DNA of 64,000 nt from Hydractinia symbiolongicarpus. Taxonomy: Eukaryota; Cnidaria; Hydrozoa; Anthoathecata; Hydractiniidae. The notes beneath the pieces are model-generated. The model searched no databases. It saw only the letters and a list, made by a program, of their open reading frames with translations, and was not told the DNA's origin. Each line of letters opens with the position of its first letter. The stretch's first letter is position 1. Below are positions 48,001 to 61,140 of this stretch, one piece after another. The DNA lies in NCBI RefSeq assembly GCF_029227915.1, contig NC_079885.1, positions 11,023,001-11,087,000 of the forward strand. Reading direction: 5' to 3'. A program made the translations under genes and the position numbers.

Positions 48001-48230
48001 CTTAGGATATTTTAAAGTTTTCGTCTAAATTCATCTTACATATTTTTAGAGTAAATTCTTATATAACGTGTAAAAAACGTGTAAAAAACGTGTTATCGAA
48101 ATGCATGGTTAAAATTTGCGGTTATCGCAAAACATGGTTAAAATATGCAGTTCCTGCTTCGGCATTATTGCAAAGTGGTTAAAAGAATGCAGCATGAAGA
48201 AAAAGTGCTTAGAAAGAACAAAAACAGTGC
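45050..48230 (-). repeat. Right arm of the long inverted duplication
   Basis: Reverse complement of 24405-29970 but shorter, lacking the expanded 29-bp satellite. Only a few diverged satellite monomers remain at 48090-48170 (CATGGTTAAAATATGCAG) and 47690-47760. The MITE end TTAAGGGTAGTTTCCAGTGG is at 46227. No gene is recognised. Confidence 0.88.
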
Positions 48231-48249
48231 TTCTGACCTTTGAGAATGT

Positions 48250-48474
48250 GTGTTAACTATGGTAAACTGGTATGTTGACTATGGTAATCTAAATGCAAAG
48301 ACTATTCCTGACAGGCATCATTTACCACAAATTGATAACATTATAAAGAGCCTAAGAGGAAACGAATGTTTCAGTCTAATAACTCAAAGTAAAGCACCAC
48401 CAACTTCTATCAACCCCATTTTGACGAAAACAGTGAAAATTCACTGCATTTATCACACTTTTTGTCATTTCTAA
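48250..48474 (+). pseudogene. Ty3/Gypsy-type reverse transcriptase fragment, degenerate
   Basis: The translation contains YVDYGNLN (residues 8-15), TIPDRHHLP (18-26) and SLRGNECFSL, matching the conserved palm-entry block of Ty3/Gypsy reverse transcriptases (the DYR-x-LN ... T-x-PD ... PLP-x-I pattern, then a Gly-x-x-x-FS motif). Similarity fades after about 50 residues and the catalytic YxDD box is not present. No LTRs or other pol domains are visible. It is a dead scrap in the spacer between the inverted arms and the C gene unit. Confidence 0.75.
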
Positions 48475-48539
48475 AATAGGTTGCATTACCTTCGTGCTCT
48501 CGATTGCACACGCAGTTGTTGGACTTCATTTTCCCACAA

Positions 48540-48670
48540 AAAAATACCTAAAAGCAACCTTGACAGGGCTTGTGTGTTATAAAGTCTAGTCTTACAGGCA
48601 AACACTTACGGGAAACAAACCATGGTAATACCTAGAAACAACCTTAACAGGGTTTGTGTGTAATGAAGTA
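48540..48670 (+). repeat. Two-copy tandem duplication, about 84 bp
   Basis: ATACCTAAAAGCAACCTTGA at 48544 and ATACCTAGAAACAACCTTAA at 48629, each followed by CAGGG-TTGTGTGT. It lies just downstream of the reverse transcriptase scrap and may derive from the same element. Confidence 0.65.
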
Positions 48671-49429
48671 TTTGGTTACAGTCTGACATAAAATATGTTG
48701 ACATAAAATATGTTTGATTGAATTCGCGTTGTGAGGTATGTGATTTAGTAGATATCTTCCGGGTATAATTTAAAAACAGCGGGATTTATTTTGGAAATTA
48801 TTTCTCGTGCACCGCTGCGTAATATTTGGCTCATTTTTTTACTACGTTGCGTGACAGGGTTGAAATAGTCTAAATCCGCGCCTGAAATACTCAATCGCGT
48901 GTTGACATGTCGTCACGAAGAAAAAAGTAGTTGTACACGTCAACTTTCACTTGTCATCTATTTTATTACTTTGAAACAACTAATTGATTGCACTGATGTA
49001 GTCATAATAGTTGGTTACGGAAGGTTACTGCATTATGATGTTGTTAACTGTTTTGATTCACTTCAGTTCCGTGCACATACTAATTCTGCACATCTAGTTT
49101 AGCAACTTTTTCCGTTATTTTTTGAAAATAGATTTTGTCTTGTCGCTTCTTTACAATTAATTAAAAAAGAAGTTGAAATATTTTATACAAAACGTTATCA
49201 AAATTTCGCGTTAAACGTATATCAAAAAGCATAAACAGACGAGAAGCTCTTAGAACTAACTAGGTGATAAAAATTGCATTAAAGGAAATCTTTACAGCAC
49301 TAATTTTGCAGAATGTATATACAGTGTTTTTTCGGACACCTTATTTTGGCGTGGCGACTGTGCGCGAAACACTAGTTGCGAGAAAATAATTGAATTAATC
49401 TAATAATTAAAACATGGTACTCGTTTATA

Positions 49430-50940
49430 ACACGATTGCTGGTTTATGGGAGTAGAAAGTAATTCACTTGTCAATACATCATCAAATAACAATATAAAGA
49501 CTCATAAGAACGTTTTTCACACAACTGTGAGAAAAATTGATGTTTGCAAAATTATTTTATTTTTCGATAGAAAGCGCAAAGAATTTGCTTCTTTCACAAA
49601 TTTAGATGAGGAAATAGCCTGCGACATACAACATTTTTTCTAAGATAGCCTACTTATTTTGATGACGAAAAGCATGAAAGTAGGAAGTCCAACTGCAATA
49701 GAATTGTTGGTAGAGTATTGTGTGGCGAAAAAAAGTTGTTTAAATTCCTGATTATAAATAAAGTTTCTGAAATTATTTACAAATACGTCGTACGGAAATC
49801 CTGTTTTATTTTTGTGGTTATAAATTTGTCGTTTTTGACCCTTAATGCCTGTCTTGTCAGTAAATTGTTGTTGATCAGTGTTTGTCAAATGCTGACATCA
49901 AGGAATCACTAATGACATAAATGAAATTCCGTAATTAGTTTATTTTGCATACGCATTCAAAATTGAGAACAAAAGAAAGAACCAAAGAGAACACCATTAG
50001 CACTTTCTGTAGAGGCACTCATTCTCTTAAAAACAATTAAGATATTATTTATTTTATATCATATCGTATATAGCCCCTTCAGCTTACAATGGAATCAATG
50101 TATTTTTGAGCATTTATAGTTTCTAGGTTATAGTCATCGCATATAGGTTCATTAGTTTCTTGTAATGCGAGTTTATGTTTCCTTAAACCAACTCTTTTTT
50201 GCTTTCACTGCTGTTATAATGGCTGATTTTTAACTAGTTGCCAGTGACAAAACCTGCTCCCTAATACCTAATTGAAGTGCTAGTCACGTTACCTGGTTTT
50301 CCTATCTGCTTTTAATCAGGAATAAGAACAAAAAACCATGGGTACTACTGTACATTTAAGTTTGTAGACTTGATATTGCTTCTTTATTCACAAAATTTTT
50401 TATTCGGTGTTTCTTGTTACACATGTAATATAAGCCCTACCATATGCACATAATAAACATACACGCATATTTATATTGAAACCCGACCGTTGGAAAACCC
50501 AGGCATACGTTATGTGGTAGTTTTATAATTGTTTTTATAATCACTAAAGATCATGGTTTCTTATGAACGGCATAAGTTTAACAGATAACCGCGAAATTTA
50601 ACTAAGTAGAACTAATTTCCAAATTTTGATCTCACGCAAAAGTAAGGCCTTTGGTGTTACTCTGCGAAATTACTTCTTAAAACGTTGCCTCACAATATAG
50701 TAATCTGTCAGTAATCATTTGATTTTGTTTTTTAAAATAGAAGTTTTTGGGTCCCAGAGCGTATTATAAGTGAAGTAATTTCTTCGTCGCCGAACCATGG
50801 TTGGTTGCATCTATTTTCTTACTATCTTAACCACCCGCTTCCCCTTCACGTGATATAAAAATAAATGATAAATCTAATCCATCAAGTGGGCTCAATTTAT
50901 AAGGGCGGGTTTTCTCTTTGTTTAAAATGTAAACTTCTTT
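49430..50940 (+). repeat. Upstream flank of gene C, direct copy of the flank of gene A
   Basis: Matches 33400-34970 in the same orientation, including GAAATTCCGTAATTAGTTTA and TTGCATACGCATT. It is more diverged than the promoters themselves. Short open frames at 49446 and 49718 have no support. Confidence 0.8.
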
Positions 50941-51191
50941 CAGTCCAAAGTGGCGACCGAAATCATTATACTATTTTTGAAAGGAACTAACTTTAGTCAT
51001 TATGTTCGTTTGTTTACTGAATAAACGTAACGAAGGAGGGTGATTGACAACAAATGAAGTGTTATACAACTTGACAGCTATATATAAGATCATCGATTCA
51101 ATGACATTCGTATTGATGAAAAGACAGCTGCTGAAGAAAGCTTTCCTGGCACTGAGAAAGAAAAATATTTTTTATCATTATTGTTGTCTTT
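50941..51191 (+). promoter_or_regulatory. Gene C promoter and non-coding first exon
   Basis: TATATATAAG at 51079-51088 predicts a start near 51109. Exon 1 ends at 51191 (GTCTTT then gtaagt), the family donor. ATG 51101 opens an exon 1 frame (KRQLLKKAFLALRKKN) that would meet a TAA created at the splice junction, so at most it is an upstream ORF. The intron is 51192-52064. Confidence 0.73.
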
Positions 51192-51784
51192 GTAAGTATT
51201 ATTCTTATGGATTTTTATCTTTTTCTTAATAAATTTTTGCGTGTTGCATAGCACAATTTGTACAATGCATTTGTAAAGACAGGTAACGAAGTACTTGTAT
51301 CTGTATATTCATTTTTTTCTGAGAATGCCTTTTTTCCTTTACTAAGAACAAAAGGTTTCCTTATTCAACACTTTAGCTTTACACTTAAGATCAAAACTTC
51401 CATTTTTGTAACTTAATTTTTACCGCATTCAGGATAAATCAGAATGGCAACGATTGCAACGTGTCAAGGAAGGGCCTCTGGAACCCTTTTATTGTTATCC
51501 TTTCATTATATTCCTCTCCCTCTTGTTCACTTTTAACGTTTTCTTATATCCAGTCACACTGAAAAAACAAGATGTGTCCTACGCGTTATTCTCGGATTCA
51601 TCATATTTTCCATCGCTGTAAAATAGTACTCCTACCAATTTTGTGGATAGCGTTTGTTTACGCAAACCTGGTTATAGAAAAAAACGTGAAATATGCAATT
51701 TTTTATTTGCTGTAGCGTTGATTTTACACTTTGTTTATCACGGAATAAAACTTGTCTACAACACTCTTCCAAACACTTAATATT

Positions 51785-51846
51785 GTATATAATAATTAAT
51801 AATAATAATATTAATTAATAATATTAATTAATAATATTAATATTGA
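51785..51846. repeat. AT-only imperfect repeat in the intron of gene C
   Basis: TAATAATATTAATTAATAAT-type units make a self-complementary tract of about 60 bp, absent at the same place in the other copies. Confidence 0.85.
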
Positions 51847-52064
51847 ATTTTCACTGATGGTTACTCAACACTAAGCTTCCAATATGTTTGAATGATGAGA
51901 AAAAACGACGCACGCTTATTAATACTTGGTCATCGTTGTGTTTCAGTTCCAAAATGCTTTGTATTTTATAGAATTTATTTTCCGTCATAGCTAGCAAACT
52001 CTTTAATACCTTTTGACAAATAAGTGGGAAGGTATTCGATAAAGCTATCTACTTCTATCTTTAG

Positions 52065-52364
52065 AAAGAAGAGCGGATAAACTGAAGCATGAAAATGAAA
52101 ACAACTGCCATCTTAACGACGTTACTGTTAATTGCTTGCATTCGATTATCTATGCAAAGTTTCATTGACATGGGAAGTCGAGATAGTCCTTGGCGTCGCT
52201 GTCACTTGATCTGTAAGACATTGTATGTTGACTGCCTTACAAACAGCGCTAAGGAGACAATATGGAATAACCGGTTAAAAATAGAGATGTTCAGAAATAT
52301 GCTGACCTGCAAAGAGAAGAAGAAGTCGTGTAGGAAAATTTGCAAAGTGTTTAAAGTAAAATGA
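52065..52364 (+). CDS. Gene C exon 2: secreted Cys-rich peptide, 91 aa
   Basis: Acceptor ctatctttag at 52063-52064. Coding starts at ATG 52089, with a second in-phase ATG at 52095 that corresponds to the start in the other copies; the stop ends at 52364. Counting from 52095 the product has 89 residues, because three residues near the C-terminus (LRV or similar) are missing, leaving KVFKVK. All six mature cysteines and the 3-6-24-6-3 spacing are kept. It is the most diverged mature sequence (for example KTLYVDC for KNMYFDC and IWNNRLKIEMF). Candidate AATAAA signals are at 52583 and 52821. Confidence 0.8.
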
Positions 52365-52699
52365 CAGTATTAGCTTTAATAGGTATTAAAAAGAATGACG
52401 ATACGCACCTTGCAGCAACAAAACGAACGAAGAACAGAGGGAAACAAATTAAATATGAACTACGGACATGACTTAATTCAACGTAAAAAACAGTTCTTCC
52501 TTAAAAATTTACTCGCGTTAGGATTGGGTTGTTAGTTGTCTTTACGTTTAACTTGCAACGAGCCACAATCAAACTCTTAGCAAATAAATAACGGTAGACT
52601 TTCAAAATTAACACTGAACTATAAAGCAATTTCGCGACTTATATTTATTTCTGACGGATTTGCTGTTGGGATTTTGCCCCCAGATTCAATTTATTTGAT

Positions 52700-54990
52700 G
52701 CGTTCTTTACTAAAGAGTAGTAAGAACGTGGTAATAATTATTTTTAAAAGTTGTGTAAATATATTAGTGCATAGACAAGGTGTAAAAACTTAAAGTTATT
52801 AAGAGAGATTGTATTTTTCCAATAAAGCACTGTTGTCTGCTGTTAGAAGTAACGAGTAGCTAGACCTTTGTTGAGGCTTTCTATACTTTTTCTACGTAAA
52901 CGTTTCCTCGACTGATACCCGATTAATATAAATAGACAGTTTCACTTATTGCACAAAACGACTGTTCATGAAAACAGAAAATATTGTCTTTTAACTTCAA
53001 TGTTCTCTTTTCAAAATTATTCAAAAGTTGGAATCTTCTTCGCAGACGTCATTATTTTAGATAATGACATCAGCGTCATTGTTTTCATGACTGACACAAA
53101 ATAGCTTTTGAAAACTTTCATACATTCTTATATGACGAAACAAAATAAAACATGACTGCAAAGTAACAAAACGTGGAGAAATTTTTAATGGAATCTGGAT
53201 AAAAGTCACTTAGGCCTGAATCTGAAATGTTTGGTTTTCTTTCAACCTCCATTGGAGATATTTGTCACTAATTTGTCACTAATGGAATCCTAAATTCAGC
53301 AGTGAGGAACCAAGGTTGGTATCAATGGAGAGAACTTAAAAATCCTATACCCTGTATCTTTGAAGAATGGGTTTGCAGGACTTTTTCTTAAATTTTACAC
53401 CAATTAGAGCCATATATACATAAAATGTCGGGAATTTATGTATATGAAATGACATAATAGAATCTCCGAAATCAATACTGCAAAATAAGACTTTAAAGAG
53501 TGTCACATGTCAAACTTACTAAAGACTGTCGAACAAAATACGTCTATAAAAAATCTATTGGTAAATGTTCAGTGGATTCAATCCAAGCTTTCTTTGCATA
53601 TAGCCGTATAAACGTTTCTTTTTATCCCCATTTATAAAATACACCAAAAATCTAAACTAAAATGTTAAGGAAAAAACATCGCAATGTAAGGAAAGGATGA
53701 TAAGAGATGAAACATCCATAATTTTTTATTAGTATGTTCTGCAAATGAAGTATTATGTCACGATTTCAAATTTCTCATCTTTCTAATTTGATAAATGACA
53801 TCAGTACTTTAACCATTTAATAATGACAATCAGATATGACAAATAAAAATAAAAGGCGGAAGTATACATTTACGAAAAATAATCAAATTGTTTACATAAC
53901 CTTCATAGTTTCATGTAACAATTGGAGGCACAACACTTGACCTTTCAGCAATTCTATCTACCACGTAAATTGAGATTTCAGCTTTCAAAACTTTTAATTC
54001 ATTTCACTTTTTACTATTATTAATGATTGCAAGAAATTGAAAGTAAAAATACAAACGTTCACTGCAACTAACAACTGAATGCAAGGTAATTTACAATAAG
54101 ATAAAATTATGGAAAAAGCTTAATTTAAAACAACGAAGGACTCATTTGAGTAGAATTTTGATGTGGCGTAATACAGACCTTAAGCGTTAAATTTAAAATC
54201 AAAAAGAAAGATCTTAAACGAACTTAATGAACACTTAAATATAGTTTTAGTGGCAAAGATATTGATGATGCAGTAACACAATTGCAGTGACAAAGATGTT
54301 GACAGTGTAATTTTCAAGTAGGATTCGCTTTTATTTCATTCTGACTGTTGTTAAAATGAAAACAAGATTGGTAAATTTGTTGTTAAACACATCCGTTTTA
54401 AAAACATAAATTTTTTACTTCGTAATGTTATAATTTCCAAAACAAAATTAAGTGTATTACTTGAAACTGCTCTTTAACATTTCAATGATTTAAATGGTAC
54501 TTAGTGCTCGTTGTAAAAGCCTCATTATTGGACTGATTGCTTAGTGGTCCTCATAGGATCACAAAATGAACTCATTAAATACCACAATTTAACAGTTGTT
54601 TTTTGGAACGGGTTTGTCTGTTTGTGATTTTGGTTGACTTTTTCTGTTTTCCTGGCCACTAATTCCTATTGTAATCGCGCTTTGAGATCACTTACACATT
54701 GCAAAAAAAAAAAACAATGCTTGTGTGTGCTCACCGTTTGAAATTCGATACGGCAAAACTTTTGAAAACAATGAGTGTAGTTCCACTTACATTGTATTCA
54801 AGCCGCGATAAAAGACACTAAAACTCCGCCCTTCTCAGCCCTTCTGAAATGATTTTGATTCCTGCAAGGTACAACATTATGAAAACTATGAGGTTAGTTT
54901 CCTGGATTTGCAGGGATTCGTTTTTTTTTGAAAAAAAAATTGATTTAATTTCTCTCATCATCCATTTTCTTCTGGACAAGATACAGCAAC
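52700..54990. other. 3' flank of gene C, no gene recognised
   Basis: Family 3' flank sequence: CCTCCATTGGAGATA near 53247 matches A near 37467, and a single copy of the 388-bp unit starts near 54472. Only sequence duplicated with the A, B and D flanks is seen. Confidence 0.55.
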
Positions 54991-55835
54991 CTAATTTTTT
55001 GCTACACAAATTTTTCATAATCTATTTGATTCCTCCAAGGTGCCCTTGTCATTTCTGCACAACGTTTCTTGTTTTTAATCAGAAATGTGGCTTTGTGAGT
55101 ACAAAGCCACCTTTCTGCGTATGTACAACTTTGAACCTAGATGACCAAAGCCGTAAAATAACACTTAACGCAAGTCAAATATTTAGGATTATCTGCTCTA
55201 ATTTTGACAAAAAGCTTGCTAAAACCATCCAAAAATACTGAAACTAAAGAAAACTAATGGTCGCAGAAGTTAAAGATGACGGTATTTCGTGTGGCTTTCT
55301 ATGTATGAGACGTAAAAATTTGAGGACCGGCAAACCCGAGGTTTTTACACGGGCTAACGCCTGGTTATTATAAAACCTTATTCTTCGGCTACCATTTCTG
55401 AAAGAACAAATTAATCTGAAAAATTGCATTGTTTTATTGCTTGGTTTTAATTCAGCATTTTTTTTATAATTAATATTTTTTCATTTCAGTATTAAATATC
55501 AATGACAGTGTCCTCTGGTTGAAAATTGGGAAATTTACATTTTATCAAAATACCTTGTAAATATAGTGCAAATGTGAACACAGTTTTTAGCATATAGTAA
55601 TGTCTTGCACAATGCATTGAAACCATACATTTATCAAAACCATATATTACGTGAGTCAACATATATGTCCACCAGCACGTACCATCAGAAACCACGTAAA
55701 CAAACAGAGGGGAGTCCAACAAACTGACGTCCGAACAAATAAGAATTTAAATAACAGCAGCAACCTTACGATCACTCCTCTTCTCAACCCTGGGGTCTCT
55801 GACCCGTAAGCCATTGTTACGGAACAGCCGCTATT
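54990..55835 (-). repeat. Distal D arm, inverted copy of 39720-40510
   Basis: Carries TGATTCCTCCAAGGTGCC near 55027 and the block 55495-55835 ending CGGAACAGCCGC, both reverse complements of gene A's distal flank. The short minus open frame at 55492-55722 is repeated as a broken frame in the A arm, so it is not considered a gene. Confidence 0.85.
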
Positions 55836-58325
55836 AAATTAATCAAAAGAGCAGATTTTTTTTGGGAACAAGGTTGGAAAAAATAATGTCTTTTCAAGTC
55901 TGAATTTAAATATTAGAAAGTTATCTTAGGGTGGTGCTAACCTGCATTCTTGTCAGGAGGTAGCAATATGGCTTGCAATGTGATTTAAAGGAATACTTGC
56001 ATTTTTTTCAATGTTGACCCACCAGGAAATTGAAGTTTGTTAGTTATTTATGTTGTATTTTAACATCGCTACATAAAAACTTAACTCGCGTAAAATATTA
56101 TACTGGGTTTTTCTTTACATCTCAATCTACTGCAGGGGGTTTAAATGCAGCATTACAATGTTTAACATTTTTATTAATGTAGAACTTCAATATTCATCGC
56201 AACCAAACCCGATTGCTTTTACAATGTACATCTAATAATTCCTTAGACAGAACTTTAAAAAAATAAAATAGTAACAGTCCTTAATTTTCCCCCAAATTAC
56301 AATGGCCGTGTTTTTTAATTCAGCAAGTCATTAGCTGTACCAACATTGCACGAGTCTGATGCATCTATCAATACCATTTAAGGTAGTGGGAAAGTCAAGT
56401 GGCACTTATTTTCTTCTCAAACCTTATGCCAATAGTTCTACTCATTGTTTTTGAAATATATGCTGTCTCGAGTTGCACACAGTATAAACAAACAATTAAT
56501 TTTTGTTAGCAATCTTAAAGCGTGATTGTAATAGGAAGCTGTGGTGTTAAAAACAACAAAAGCGAACCAATATCACAAACAAGCGCCTTCCAAAAACAAA
56601 TGTAAGGTTGTGGTGTATTTATTAAGTGCATTTTGTCGGCCTATTAGGGGCATAAAGCAATGATAAGTCCAATGAGACTTTGTAAGAAGGACTAATCACA
56701 ACTTAAATCATCGAAATGTTAAACAGCTATTTCAAGAAACACATTTAACTTTGTTTTTAAACTTAAATCACTTCGAAATGCTAAATCTGTATTCTTAAAA
56801 AACGAGGGTGTTTTTTAATTTAACCATATTTAGAATGAAATGAAAGGGCACCTTCTTGGAATCTTCTTTTAACTTTTAAGATTTCTCTTTCTGTTTTAGA
56901 ATTTGACGCTTAAGCTCTCTTTTATGCTGTGCTACTTCAAACTTACCTAAAAAAAGCTGGATAAACCTTGCATTTGAAACAAGAGTGAATTTGTGCCAGT
57001 TGGGTGTATAAGATCAAGCTATTTCCATAATTTGTTGCTTAACTTGCATCCAGTTGTTAGCTGCAGTGGAAGTTTGTTTCTTTTCCTTTCCATTTTTCAC
57101 AATCATTATTAAAAGTAAAGAAATGAATTAAAGAGTTTGAAAGTTAAAATCTCAATTTCGATGGTAAATAGGATGGCTGTAAAGAAAAGCGCTGTGTCTA
57201 CAATTAAAGCAACACGAAAGTATCAAAGTTATGTAGTAAACCATATAATTATTTTCCGTTTTTTTAATTCACGTCATTGTCGAGGTTATACATCATGCAC
57301 CTGGTCAACTATAACATATAGTTTCACGTAATTACCGCCACATAATGCACAAGGGTACTTATCACAACCGCAAGCTGTGCTACGGGCCCTGAGAATATTA
57401 CATTTACTTTCCCATCGCATGAATTCATTATTTCCGTTAACCTCGCCACATCATTTTCGTCTTGCTTTCCTAGTAACTGTATACTTCCGTCTTTTGTTTT
57501 TGTTTGTCATATCTGATTGTCATTTCTGAATGGTTGAAGTAGTGATGTCATTTATAAAAGTAGGTAGGTAGGCAATTGAAATTCTTCTCACAGTATTGTA
57601 TTTGCAGAGCATACTGCTGACATAAAAAATTTAGGAATGATTATCATCCCTCTCTTGCCATGTCATGTGTTTTTCTTGACATTTTTTGTTATATCTTTTA
57701 ACATGACTGGCAAAATAAAGATAGTGGATGAAGCACTTGACCCATGTTTTGAGAAATGGTGTTAGTTATATATGCATACGAAGTAAAATTTCCATTTGTG
57801 TATACGACCATACTTAAAGAAAGGACGGATTAAACACACTAAAAATTTTTCAATGAAATTTTTATGGACGGATTTTCTTTGACAATCTTTTTAGCAAATT
57901 TATTTTGCAACTCTTTAACTTCTTTCATTCTCACGGCAATCTTTTCATACCGCAAAAAAAAATCTCCCAATAGAAACGCTCTTTCTCCAAATGTTGATTA
58001 CATTATTTATTGTTCCAATCTTTTGTCACCTTGCAGCCATGTTTTATTTTGCTTTGTCATTTAAGAATATATGAAAGTTTTTAAAAGCTATTTTGTGTCA
58101 CTAGCAAAATCAATGGCGCTGATGGCATTATCTAAAACAATAGGGCTTGCAAAAAAGCTTCCAACTTTTGAATAAGTTTGTAAAGAGAAGATTAAAGTTA
58201 AAAGACAATATTTTCTGTTCACGCCAACTATTATTTTTTCCATCAAGTTTAACAGCCTATTTATATTGATCGCGCAATAGTCAAGAAAACGTTTACATGA
58301 AGAAAGTAAATGGAAATGTCGCAAA

Positions 58326-58755
58326 TATATTATATTATATTATATTATATTATATTATGTTATGTTACGTTACGTTATGTTATGTTATGTTATGTTATGT
58401 TATGTTATGTTATGTTATGTTATGTTATGTTATGTTATGTTATGTTATGTTATGTTATATTATGTTATGTTATGTTATATTATGTTATATTATATTATTT
58501 TATATTATATTATATTATATTATGTTATGTTATGTTATGTTATGTTATGTTATGTTATGTTATATTATATTATATTATGTTATGTTATGTTATGTTATGT
58601 TATATTATATTATGTTATATTATATTATATTATATTATATTATATTATATTATATTATATTATATTATATTATATTATATTATATTATATTATATTATAT
58701 TATATTATATTATATTATATTATAATATATTATGTTATATTATATTATATTATAT
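58326..58755 (+). repeat. (TTATA/TTATG)n pentanucleotide array, about 430 bp
   Basis: Blocks of TATGT and TATAT pentamers alternate, TATG-rich in the first half and TATA-rich in the second. Three overlapping plus-strand open frames (136-166 codons) are repeat artefacts. Confidence 0.97.
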
Positions 58756-58944
58756 CAACACTTTCTTGCTAGTTTTTAGTAAGGCAAACATTAAGGTCAA
58801 CAGCGACTAGATTTGCTTACAACTTTTGTTTTCGTGCAACTTAGTCATGTTCGTAATTCATCTTTAATATATTTTCCGCTGTTGGGACATTCGTTTTGTG
58901 ACTACAAGGTGTGTATCGTCATCCTTTTTAATTCCTATTCAATG

Positions 58945-58968
58945 TCATTTTACTTCAACTCTTAAAAA
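58945..58968 (-). pseudogene. Eight-codon remnant of a fifth Cys-rich peptide gene
   Basis: The minus strand reads the last seven residues and stop of genes A/D (FLRVEVK then TGA), preceded on its 5' side by unrelated sequence from 58969. The following 3' UTR matches D's. It marks the breakpoint of the tandem duplication: the distal copy captured D's 3' end but not the rest of the gene. Confidence 0.8.
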
Positions 58969-59190
58969 TTGAATAGTGTGATATAGATATTATCTTCATG
59001 ATATGACATGAAAATATCGATATTATCCAAAATTTATCAACTTAAGGTATAAGTCTTGTCTGAAATCTCAAATCAAATCTTAAATCTCATTTTAAATGTA
59101 ATGACGTAATTACCGAAAATGCTAACAGTTTATGAAAGTTGTCACTTTAGATTTGGACAACGTTTGCGGAAAGTTTCATACTCAATGATG
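58969..59190. other. Junction sequence between the tandem copies
   Basis: About 220 bp of AT-rich sequence, with GATATTATC and GATAATATC-like inverted pieces, found in neither copy. It may be filler inserted at the junction or flank lost elsewhere. Confidence 0.5.
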
Positions 59191-61034
59191 TCTGATGCAT
59201 CTATCAATACCATCTAAGGTAGTGGGAAAGTCAAGTGGCACTTATTTTCTTCTCAAACCTTTTGCCAATAGTTCCACTCATTGTTTTTGAAATATATGCT
59301 GTCTCGAGTTGCACACAATATAAACAAACAATTAATTTTTGTTAACAATCTTAAAGCGTGATTGTAATAGGAAGCTGTGGTGTTAAAAACAACAAAAGCG
59401 AACCAATATCACAAACAAGCGCCTTCCAAAAACAAATGTAAGGTTGTGGTGTATTTATTAAGTGCATTTTGTCGGCCTATTAGGGCCATAAAGCATTGAT
59501 AAGTCCGATGAGACTTTGTAACAAGGACTAATCACAACTTAAATCATCGAAATGTTAAACAGCTGTTTCAAGAAACACATTTAACTTTGTTTTTAAAGTT
59601 AAATCACTTCGAAATGCTAAATCTATATTCTTAAAAAACGAGGGTGTTTTTTAACTTAACAATAGTCAGAATGAAATGAAAGGGCACCTTCTTGGAATCT
59701 TCTTTGAATTTTTAAGATTTCTCTTTCTGTTTTAGAATTTGACGCTTAAGCTCTCTTTTATGCTGTGCTACTTCAAACTTACCTAAAAAAAGCTGGATAA
59801 ACCTTGCATTTGAAACAAGAGTGAATTTGTGCCAGTTGGGTGTATAAGATCGAGCTATTTCCATAATTTGTTGCTTAATTTGCATCCAGTTGTTAGCTGC
59901 AGTGGAAGTTTGTTTCTTTTCTTTCCATTTTTCACAATCATTATTAAAAGTAAAGAAATGAATTAAAGAGTTAAAGTCTCAATTTCGATGGTAAATAGGA
60001 TGGCTGTAAAGAAAAGCGCTGTGTCTACAATTAAAGCAACACGAAAGTATCAAAGTTATGTAAACCATATAATTATTTTCCGTTTTTTTAATTCACGTCA
60101 TTGTCGAGTTTATACATCATGCAACTGGTCAACTATAACATATAGTTTCACCTAATTACCGCCACATAATGCACAAGGGTACTTATCACAACCGCAAGCT
60201 GTGCTACGGGCCCTGAGAATATTACATTTACTTTCCCATCGCATGAATTCATTATTTCCGTTAACCTCGCCACATCATTTTCGTCTTGCTTTCCTAGTAA
60301 CTGTATACTTCCGTCTTTTGTTTTTGTTTGTCATATCTGATTGTCATTTCTGAATGGTTGAAGTAGTGATGTCATTTATAAAAGTAGGTAGGTAGGCAAT
60401 TGAAATTCTTCTCACAGTATTGTATTTGCAGAGCATACTGCTGACATAAAAAATTTAGGAATGATTATCATCCCTCTCTTGCCATGTCATGTGTTTTTCT
60501 TGACATTTTCTGTTATATTTTTTAACATGACTGGCAAAATAAAGATAGTGGAGGAAGCACTTGACCCATGTTTTGAGAAATGGTGTTAGTTATATATGCA
60601 TACGAAGTAAAATTTCCATTTGTGTATACGACCATACTTAAAGAAAGGACGGATTAAACACACTAAAAATTTTTCAATGAAATTTTTATGGACGGATTTT
60701 CTTTGACAATCTTTTTAGCAAATTTATTTTGCAACTCTTTAAAGTCTTATACTGCATTGATTTTAAGTATTGTATTTTGTTATTTCATATATATATATAT
60801 ATAAGTCCTGACTTTTTCTGTGTTTTTGAATGACTCTTATTGGTGTAAAATTTAAGAAAATGTCCTGCAAACCCATTCATATCAGTAACAATATTTATCT
60901 CTACTGAAATTTGGAGGAAGAACCCCAAACATTTTCTATTCAAGCGGTCTAACCACTTGTTTCGGAGATGACTTTCACCTAGCTTTCATTGCGGAAATTA
61001 AAATGACTAGTCGGCGACCCATGAAAAAAAACAT

Positions 61035-61140
61035 GTGTCCGCCCGTTCTTTCTATACCGCATTGCATGCATCTCGCTACGTGTGTTATCATTTTGTGTGA
61101 GAGACAGACAGACGTATACGGGTATTATAATATAGATTAA
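61035..61140 (+). repeat. R1 dispersed repeat downstream of gene D
   Basis: TATACCGCATTGCATGCATC, ATTTTGTGTGAGAGACAGAC and the end TATTATAATATAGATTA. The same family occurs at 162-275, 20213-20390 and 37243-37345. Confidence 0.7.

Larger units (their letters stand above)
56355..58968 (-). repeat. Tandem duplication next to gene D, copy 1 (distal)
   Basis: Direct copy of 59191-61881, nearly identical over long stretches (for example GGGCCCTGAGAATATTACAT and GCAGAGCATACTGCTGACAT). Compared with copy 2 it lacks the about 445-bp block 60742-61186 that holds R1, and it has a much longer TTATA/TTATG microsatellite. It ends inside the coding region of a gene D copy. Confidence 0.93.

Noticed and set aside
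55492-55722. 76-codon minus frame (LDSPLFVYVVSDGTCWW) duplicated near 39.83-40.05 kb
   Set aside because: It first looked conserved between arms, but the copy in the A arm is interrupted by a stop (CARH* position) and both belong to non-coding flank duplicated with the genes.
58297-58810. Three overlapping LCYVM/LYYII-rich open frames, and similar ones at 61332-61718
   Set aside because: Translations of TTATA/TTATG pentamer arrays.
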